A DNA stretch of 64,000 nucleotides from Dipteris shenzhenensis (lineage: Eukaryota; Polypodiophyta; Polypodiopsida; Gleicheniales), in the NCBI GenBank assembly GCA_047967505.1, contig CM106538.1. One strand, given 5' to 3'. A model generated the notes under the pieces. The model did no database searches, was not told the origin of the DNA, and saw only the letters and a list, made by a program, of their open reading frames with translations. Of this stretch, positions 56,458 through 64,000 are shown in pieces; position 1 is the first letter of the stretch, and each line of letters starts with the position of its first letter. The translations under genes were made by a program, and so were the position numbers.

Positions 56458-57087
56458 TGTTGACTAACTTGAAATCAATTGCATGCAATACTAATTCACG
56501 TGAGTAGAATCGATAGATAGAAGCTGAGAGACCTCGTATAAATAACCACAAAGATGGCAACCTTTGTTGAAAGCCCCCACACTAAAAATCACCTCTAACA
56601 AACATTGCACACCCTATGGGGCTTTTTGTGTTTATATACAAAAGCTTCCTACCACTTAGCCACAAAGGCCAACATCACAAAACACTGCATAAAATGAAGA
56701 AGACAACTACATAAGTCGGCTACAGCAAGAAGCCAAATAGGGTCATGAAAAGACTCTCTCTCCAAAGATGAGAACTACACGCATGATCAACCGAAACATG
56801 AGCAACTCCTACAATTTATAGCATCCATGAACTTCTTGCAAGAACCACCATAATCACATACTATCTACCTATCATATCACATCCAACCAGGCAACCATGA
56901 TGCTAATGGTTGCCTAAGAAGGCTACAGCTAGCCCCGACTCTCATGGAGAAGTATTGTGAGAATAGGAGAGAAAGAAAAGGGATGCTCCAGACAGCTAGC
57001 TGAGTAAAGGATATTGCCATGCATAGAAGCCACGTTTTCATAATGACCTAGGAATCCCATGAGGTTTATTTCTAACCATTTCTAATA
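56458..57087 (-). repeat. 5' LTR, about 630 bp
   Basis: Ends GTTAGTCAACA at 56458. Its start has decayed from TG to TA at 57087. A TATATAAA box lies at 56631-56638 on the minus strand. Confidence 0.7.
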
Positions 57088-57769
57088 GTTAGATTACAGA
57101 GCACTCTAAATACTACACAAATACATTTTATTACAACTTGCTATTTTGTTGATAAATATCTCCCCTGGGCTCTCTAATCTATGCACCTATGCATAGTGAG
57201 GGATGAGCTATGCAAAAAGGAGGACTTTATTGTGCAACTAGAGACCACGATGATTATGCATCAGTTTGAGTAGCTTTGACTAGAGATCATTATGATGACA
57301 TGCCACTTTGAGTAGCTCTAACATTGTGACATATGAAGAGATGGTTTAAACAAATTTCTAGTTCTATTTGTATGACATTCTTTCCTTAAGCAAAGCTCTA
57401 ATATGATGATTGCTCATCGAGGGATGTATTTTGGTAGTCTTCTCAACCACTTAGTACAATCTATATCAAAAGCTATCTCTTCTAGTTAAGTTAGAAAAAC
57501 TGCTTATAAAGCCTTGACGGATCTTTTTTGGACAATGTGTAGATATCTTTCCCTAATGAACATTATGAAACTCTTTGCTTTAGTGGCACCATAAGTACCA
57601 TTACTTGCATCTCTTGGGATTCTTTGAGTGGGCCTTGTTTTTTTTCTGGGGGGGTATGAATGTTCTAGTTGGTTTCTTTATGTATTTTAGCAGCAGTCAC
57701 CTCTCCTAGGAATACATGTTTGGATGTGTGGGAAAATATACATGTGTGTGCATGCACGTGCGCGCGCAT
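57088..57769. other. no gene recognised
   Basis: AT-rich stretch with short frames. It ends in a GTGTGTGCATGCACGTGCGC microsatellite (57740-57778) that abuts the LINE fragment. Confidence 0.4.
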
Positions 57770-58590
57770 GTGTGTGTACCAAAGTTGGAGCTTATGTATC
57801 GCCTCATTGATTGGACCTTACATTGCCAAGGTTTTACTACCCACCCCTTACGCCTTTCTGACATCTCCATGGCTGGTTTATACAAGAATCTTGATGCCTC
57901 CTTCTTGGATTTTGCATCATGGCAGTCATCTTTGGTCCTTGTAGTGCCAAATGGAGGCATACAAGATTAGAATAGCTATAGTCCTGCAAACTTCCTCTAT
58001 GTCAACAGGGTTTTCTATGGCAAGTGATGCTTGGTGCGATTCCTTTTGGCCAACTGTTGCCACATAGGCATATTGCTCCTCCTCTATGGCACAAGTATTT
58101 GGCTCCTAGGGAATCCTTGCTCCATCTTTTTGGGACTTGTCCTATTGCCCATGGTTTCCTCATATTTCTTCAAGAGTGCCTCCAGGTTTGCCACTGCTTG
58201 CTTTGGTAAGCCTTTTGGAAGTTTGACATTCATCCATGAAAGGCAAAGTTTGACCTTTTTTCACAAGTTCCATATTGGGCACTATGAACTCTATGGAAAG
58301 ACATGAACCACAAAGCCTTTAGAGAGCCTACTTCTTCCATGTTTAAGTGGAAAGATAGGAACCACAAGGTCTTTAGAGAGCCTACTTCTTCCATGTCTCT
58401 GTGGAAAGACATGAACCACAAAGTCTTTAGATAGACTACTTCTTCCATGTCCTACTATTTCGCATGTCACTCAAGCAATACCTTTATGATTACCTATCTC
58501 TTTGTCAACTGTTTACTTGTCTTACAATGAATTTTTTGATCTTGTATTTTGTTGTTCTCCACTTTGGGGACAGCCTCTTGTAATTCAAAA
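57770..58590 (+). pseudogene. LINE ORF2 C-terminus (5'-truncated copy)
   Basis: The plus strand gives HPLRLSDISMAGLYKNLDAS and FLDFASWQSSLVLVVPNGG. In another frame it gives RHIAPPLWHKYLAP and LLHLFGTCPIAHGFLIFLQE (zf-RVT-like), then SLTFFHKFHIGHYELYGKT. Next comes an 18-residue repeat (WKDMNHKxFREPTSSM) and a tail ending in LLVLQ and a stop. The tail aligns with the LINE 3' ends at 9481-10116. The A-rich 3' end (AATTCAAAAAAAC) runs into a GT array. At least two frame changes are present. Confidence 0.7.
58295..58456 (+). repeat. 54-bp tandem repeat, three in-frame copies
   Basis: Units 58295-58348, 58349-58402 and 58403-58456 each start GGAAAGA(C/T)A and contain CTTCTTCCATGT. Fifty-four bases keep the LINE frame, giving an 18-residue protein repeat. 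The third copy carries a stop. Confidence 0.9.
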
Positions 58591-58596
58591 AAACAT

Positions 58597-58599
58597 GGA

Positions 58600-58631
<32 letters not shown>

Positions 58632-58692
58632 TGTGCACATGCGTGCATGCATGTGTGCGTGTGTGTGTGTGCGTGTGTGTGTGTGTGTGGCT
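58597..58692. repeat. GT microsatellite
   Basis: (TG)n broken by GCATGCGTGCATGCATG, directly after the LINE 3' end. Confidence 0.9.
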
Positions 58693-59585
58693 AGGAATGC
58701 TGCATCCATATAACTTCAGGGATGTGCTAGTTTGGATGTAAGCAAGCGATGTTCTATATGTGTTTTATCTACTTCGGGTTTCTGTGTTTGGTAGCCTTTA
58801 GCGATTAGCCCTACTATGCACATTATGGTTTGTCTTTTAGTTCCACTTATGTCCCTTCTATTTATTTAAAAAAACCATGATATCAAAAGTTTATTGAGCT
58901 ATTACAAAGACCATAGAACAATGCTATGAGATTAGCAATGTTTGCATGAAATATATATATACAAATCTCAAAACTTGGGGTTTCAAAATTTTGAAGGTTT
59001 TTCTTGAGAATTTGGAGATTCTACAACTAAAATATAATGCTAAAAAAGTTATAAATTCTACAAAATTGAGAGACTATTTTTTACAGTGGAAATGAAACTA
59101 TTGTAGGCCTGTTCTATATATTTTATAGGCTTTTTGTGAATGTTGACATTGATTAATCAGATTAGAGAAGATAATCATGTAGCATTTGATGAAGTTTAAC
59201 TTCAATCTAGAGTTCTTATCTTCTCAAAATACAAGGACATTTTATGAAAGCATCTTGTTTAAAATGATAATTTTGATATATTATAACAAGGTTTGCTTTG
59301 TTGGATCATTGGGGTATGCAATGATGGTATCTCTAATAATTTTTTTAGAAAAAAGCCCATGATATCAGTGGGTCATGGGTCATTGCCTTGGCTTGGTTCA
59401 CTGTTAGAATTAATTATTACTTTTGTTGTTCCATATTGATAACCCTAGCATACCCATTTTGTATCTTGTTGTCCGTAGAGAGCATTTTTTGAGCATTACA
59501 TTCATGGTATCCTTTAGTTGCTTGAACTCTGATGACATTCTCTGATGCATATACATAGCTTGTTCAGCATTGAAATATTTCATGG
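58693..59585. other. no gene recognised; AT-rich
   Basis: No motif or long frame on either strand. Confidence 0.4.
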
Positions 59586-59589
59586 ATTC

Positions 59590-59645
59590 AAACAGACCTC
59601 TCCCCTCCTCTCCTCTCCTCTCCCTCCCTCCCTCCCTCCCTCCCC

Positions 59646-59720
<75 letters not shown>

Positions 59721-59742
59721 CCTCACCCCCCTCCCTCCCTCC

Positions 59743-59787
<45 letters not shown>

Positions 59788-59872
59788 CTCTCTCTCTCTC
59801 TCTCTCTCCCTCTCTGTCTCTGTCTCTGTCTCTGTCTCTCTCTCCCCCTCCCTCCCTCTTTCCCCCCCCCCC

Positions 59873-59939
<67 letters not shown>

Positions 59940-59940
59940 C
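59590..59940. repeat. long pyrimidine tract: CT, CCCT and C runs
   Basis: About 350 bases that are almost purely C and T on the plus strand, with (CT)n runs, CCCT blocks, a TCTGTC block (59813-59838) and C runs of ten or more. The apparent 187-residue minus-strand and 150-residue plus-strand frames are repeat artefacts. Confidence 0.95.
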
Positions 59941-60690
59941 TCCCACCCCCTGCCACCCCTTAGCCTCCCTCACCGCCCCTTAGCCCTCCCTTGCTAACCC
60001 TTACCACACCTAAGCTGCCCCTCGCCACCTGTCTACCCTCGCTCAAGGCTCTTGTGCCACTTGCTCGTCTGCTCGGGGGAGCCTCTACCCCTGCTAGCCT
60101 ATTCTAGGCTCCCACGCCTACTCAGGTTCCTTGTACCCTCTCCCTTAGCTACTGCACCCATTGCACCATCTGCTACACCTGCCTTTGCTTGCTATGCATG
60201 CCAATTGCTATTGCTAGTGTCCCTGCACCTGTTCTTCTAGCTCTAACAGGCTTGGGCCTACTCCTAGGCCTTTGCCCAGGCCCCTCTACCCTTGCTAAGG
60301 AGGTTGGTCACAACCCTCAGCCTTGCATAGTACATCTTTAACCCCACCTAGTACCCAAGCCATACAAAGGCCTTTGCACCCCCACTTGGAGCCCAGTCCA
60401 CACAAGCTCTAGCTCGATACATATAAGAAGCCAATAAGATCAATAAAACTCAAATCTTGAATCAAGAAACAAAGAGGAGGAGGCTCCAACCACACATCAA
60501 TACAATGCAACATTGAAAAACAAAGACAAAAGACAAGAGAAGACAAAGGATACAAATCAACATGCATGAAGGTCACTCAGGATGGCAAAAGATGTAAGGA
60601 ATATCACTATTTTTGCACTATCATACTTCTGCATATAAACAAGGTCAAACAGTGAGTTTACAAAATGCCTACACATGGTTGTGTTGAAGA
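59941..60690. other. C-rich then AT-rich DNA, no gene recognised
   Basis: CCCCTTAGCC-like words continue the pyrimidine bias to about 60300. The last part (60420-60690) may be the 5' UTR of the LINE that follows. Confidence 0.4.
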
Positions 60691-60693
60691 TAA

Positions 60694-61660
60694 ATGGGGA
60701 AAACAGGCCCTAGATATTGTCATGGCAGCTATTTATCAGGGACACCCAACAAGGTTGCAAAAAATGTCCTTACCATCCTCCATAAGATTTGCACAGCCCT
60801 CATTGAGAAGATAGACAATCTGGAAGCCACCGTTGTGGCCTTATTGGTTGAGAAAGCACTTGTGGATAAGGCAATCAATGAAATGAAGAAGAAAGGTGCA
60901 AAGATACAAGGAGGAAAGAGAAATCCAAAAGAGAATAATGGGAGAAAGACAAGTCGGAATGGGTAGATGCCAATACCAGGCTCTAACGTAAAGTACATGC
61001 ATTGGAAATTGCATTACGATAAATAAAAGAAATGGATGGGTCTTATGTAGAGACATGCAAGGCAATGGACGAGCTCAAAGCAGAGAATGCCAACCTCAAG
61101 AAAGATATTGCAGCTATGTAGGCCACAATGGAAGGGAAGCACGTTGAACTGAAACAGCAAATCAGCGTGGGGGAAGCCAAAATGTTGGAACAAGAGGATA
61201 TGGTCAAGAAGGGTACACTTACCATAAAAAAGAGATCATATCTGAAGCACTTGAGGAGGAAAGAGAAGGACCAACAAAGCGCTAAATATCTTGGTGAGGG
61301 CCAACCAATGGGAGACACTCCAATGGCAGATGCCAAGATACTATTCACCAAAATGGTGGTCAATCTCAGTTGCGAGACAGCTTGGAGGGTTGGGAAGCCC
61401 GAGGCACTTAAAAGCCATTATTGCTAAAGTTTTGGATAGCAATGGATAGAAAGACCTCACTAGCGTGAGAGTGAATTTGAAGGGAACCAGGATCTACCTG
61501 GATGATGACCTCACACTTTTGTAATCGAAGCACCAAAGGGAAGGTATGGTATGAGTAATGGTAGCGAGGGAAGTAAGGAAATTGGTTACATATAAGGATG
61601 GTAGTGTGATGATCCAAGAAAGAGGAGACAAAGAGGATAAGGAAGAAGGAGAACTATGAT
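60694..61660 (+). pseudogene. LINE ORF1, coiled-coil type
   Basis: The first frame (60694-60966) has KNVLTILHKICTALIEKIDN and LEATVVALLVEKALVDKAIN. After a frame change comes VHALEIALR, YVETCKAMDELKAENANLKK and (61128 on) KHVELKQQISVGEAKMLEQE, heptad-rich coiled coil throughout. Another change leads to LKAIIAKVLDSNG and VNLKGTRIYLDDDLTLL. It ends DKEDKEEGEL with TGA near 61659. It would bind LINE RNA as a trimer. It does not resemble the ORF1 at 19840-20700 closely. Stops near 60964 and 61120 and at least two shifts inactivate it. Confidence 0.6.
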
Positions 61661-61689
61661 AGTGTAAATCTCATGGGATGTGTGCACAC

Positions 61690-63970
61690 ACTGGACTAAA
61701 AATAGTAGTTTGGAATTGTAATGGCACACTATGGTCTAACTGAGGAGGCTTCTTAGAGGCATATAATGATAGAGATATGATCTTCTACACTGAGATGCAC
61801 GAGAACCTAGAGAGAGGGCTACCCATAGTAACAAGATACACATGGGAGTCATTTCACAAGAGGTAATTGAGGAGAGATAGCACAGTACAAGGCTCCAAAG
61901 GGGTGGCTATCCTTTCCAAATCACACCTGGGACAACTAATATATGTGGTTCTAAGAGAGGAGCACACACAACACATGTGGATATGAATTTAGCTTCGGGA
62001 TGCTCGACCTATCTTCATTGCAGTGTGCTACTTCCCTCTTGAGTCTTGACATGTCGTCCTATACATGAGAGGTCACTACAGATGGACATAGCCCATATGA
62101 GATGATCCATGATAACATCAGAAACTTCTCCAAATAGGGAGACACCCTCCTACTAGGGGATTTCAATGCATAGACAGAAATAGTTAGGTGGGTCTGCTTG
62201 ACCTCACAAATGACAGAGATCCACACATAGTCCTAGAGCCAGCTGAGCTCGGGATATTGAGGCATTGTGAATATGCCCCATAGGTGACAGGGTATGGATG
62301 ACATCGTCTTCTTGAGCTGGGGGCAATCCATGACTTGATCATCTATAATGGCCTTCATAGAAGGCCATCTTTTGGAAGACTCAGTTGCTTCCCACATGGT
62401 GGTGGATCTAGTACAATGGACTATCTACTAGGCCCACTAGACTTTGTCTCACGAATACATGACTATGCCATACCCCCCCCGCTTAGTGAGCTGACCACCC
62501 ATACTTGGCCTTCCATATCTCTACCACCAAGCATGTCATAGGGAGAGCTCCCCCCATGCCCACATGTATTCAAATCCACTTTGATTGTGCCCTTGACCCA
62601 ATGTATGTGAGTCATATAGCTAGGGAGGTATCGGTCCTACTTGGAGATCATATAGACCTTGCCAATGCCTCCAACACCCTTGTCTTAGTGGAAGAGGATG
62701 CTGCTACTAGATCCTTTCTTACGACACGATCCATGTGGATCTGAGATGGGAGGATGCCTCAAAACCCTTGGTACCATGATGAGTGCAAAGAGGTGAGAGC
62801 CCACCTCACATAGGAGTGGTCATCTGACATCAGCTGAGGCACATAGGGTCTTTTGATGATTGACACACCATAAGAGGTAGGCCTTCCTCATAGATAGGAT
62901 GGATGAGATTGTCAAATATTTTAGAGGAGGAGACCCAATCACTGGGTAGGGGTTTCTATCGGAGGGGAAGCCACCTATTCCCATCACTAACCCAGATGTG
63001 TGGCACACATATGCATGTTCCCTCTATGAGGATCAGATGTAGACACGACCGGATATGTCCTCTATGCATCGGTTGCCACTTGTTCATTGCACAAAATGTA
63101 TGGGCTGCAGTTTGACGATCACACAATCAGAGAGTGCAGGACCATGGGGGCCTATAGACTTATCACTTTGCACATGAATTGGAGGTCCTAGCCCTTGTCC
63201 TAGCAGAGATGTTCAATTGGCTTGTGTGCCATGGCTTCCTACCGGCTTGAAGCACTACCACTATTGTACTAATACACAAAGCTGGAGACCCTATGGAGAT
63301 TGGGAACTACTACACCCTCATGATTGGCCACACTCTGGCCAAGATTTACGGTTCACTTTTAGAGAGGAAGCTTAGCAGTCATATAGAGGCTCGAGGGCAG
63401 TGTCAAGCAGGATTTCAAAGACAACTTTCTACCCTAGATCAATTTTTTACTCTGAGGACTATCATTGAGGAGGCAAGGTCCAGACACCAGAAGGTCTACA
63501 CATGCCTTGTAGACTTTGGAAGGCTTTTGACACTGTCCCATGGTCTCGCATGATTAGGAGACTACACGAGCTACATATTTTAGAGACACTTATATGGGGG
63601 GCGATGAGCCTATATGAGTTAGTCAGAGCCATAGTTCATGTCCCGGGTGGTCTATCGAATTGGGTTGAGAGTATAATTAGGGTGAAGAAGGGCCGCCCCC
63701 TCTCACCGACCCTCTTCAGGCTTTACATTGATGAGATCACTTCCTTCATAGACCGCCTAGGAGGCAAAGGATCACAACTGGCCAATCTCATGATACAGAT
63801 ATTGCTATACTATAATGACATAGTCCTTATCTCACCCTCAGTGGGCGGAGGGACTATAGAGACATTTAGAGGCCCTAGAGATGTTCTGCACAGAGAGAGA
63901 GACCTAACAATCAACCTTGGGAAGACCAAGGTTATGGTCTTCAACACCTCACATGTAGTGCTGCCATAGC
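61690..63970 (+). pseudogene. LINE ORF2: endonuclease and RT, runs to window end
   Basis: The endonuclease starts LKIVVWNCNGTLWS (61695) and has FYTEMHENLERGLP, GVAILSKSHLGQLIYVV, PIFIAVCYFPLES and, near 62390, GGGSSTMDYLLGPLDF. RT follows with HTLAKIYGSLLERKLSSHIE, QAGFQRQLSTLDQFFTLRTI, CLVDF then WKAFDTVPWSRMIRRLHEL after a shift, VKKGRPLSPTLFRLYIDEIT and NLGKTKVMVFNTSH. The catalytic YADD reads YYND (about 63810). The frame is broken many times. This is the same LINE family as 7978-8985, which preserves the part just beyond the window end here. Confidence 0.78.
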
Positions 63971-64000
63971 CTTAGAGGTGCAATAGACTTCACCTCCTCT

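Larger units (their letters stand above)
55160..57087 (-). mobile_element. gag-only copia-type element (minus strand), 3' LTR truncated
   Basis: On the minus strand: LTR (57087-56458), primer site, gag, a TATGGGAGGG purine tract (about 55334-55343) and the first ~170 bases of the 3' LTR (55333-55160). Only 1.1 kb lies between the LTRs, and no protease, integrase or RT is present. This is the third gag-only LTR element in the window and unrelated in LTR sequence to the other two. The LTRs are visibly diverged, so it is old. The loss of the 3' LTR end removes the target duplication. Confidence 0.75.

Noticed and set aside
59410-59973. A 187-codon Arg/Glu-rich minus-strand frame and its Ser/Leu plus-strand partners
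   Set aside because: Produced by the CT/GA tract. All frames are open because the repeat has no stops.

Overview
This window looks like nuclear DNA from a land plant with a large, repeat-packed genome. The elements are plant-type: Ty1/copia and Ty3/gypsy retrotransposons (one with a C-terminal chromodomain) and non-LTR LINEs with plant-style DUF4283/zinc-knuckle ORF1. The one host-like gene piece resembles plant mitochondrial P5C dehydrogenase, with short GT-AG introns. The density of nested, decayed elements suggests a fern, gymnosperm or similar large genome, but I cannot name the species.

Layout. 1-2478: gag, primer site and a ~1.6-kb LTR of a minus-strand LTR element cut by the window edge. 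2479-9480: unrecognised DNA holding decayed copia gag, gypsy RT and LINE RT fragments, then minisatellites. 9481-10690: two LINE 3' ends in tandem, with long CA/GT arrays. 11442-19715: a Ty3/gypsy chromovirus-like element with a GAAAC target duplication and a rearranged 5' end, lying just beyond a LINE ORF1 (19840-20700). 21200-22884: a LINE ORF2 3' part and a truncated gypsy 3' end with its LTR. 23060-23670: the 5' exons of a P5CDH-like gene (minus strand), the only host-type gene recognised. 24300-26385: unrecognised AT-rich DNA. 26390-36060: a nearly complete, decayed LINE (minus strand) split by a gag-only LTR element (27052-29273) and by a probable solo LTR. 39528-42737: a second gag-only LTR element with near-identical LTRs. 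43513-54585: an older copia element (plus strand, TSD GCACA) that carries foreign gag-like sequence and is itself interrupted by a young copia of the same family in the opposite orientation (44904-50806, TSD TCCTT). 55160-57087: a third gag-only element. 57770-64000: LINE fragments, a large CT tract, and a LINE running off the window end.

The elements are related as successive layers of insertion. Almost every reading frame is broken, and a striking share of the stops are CAG to TAG, which fits decay of methylated transposon DNA. The points most worth attention are the P5CDH fragment, the chimeric copia, the recurring gag-only LTR elements, and the inverted LTR/primer-site piece inside the gypsy 5' end. 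All assignments come from reading translated motifs by eye. No database search was run.
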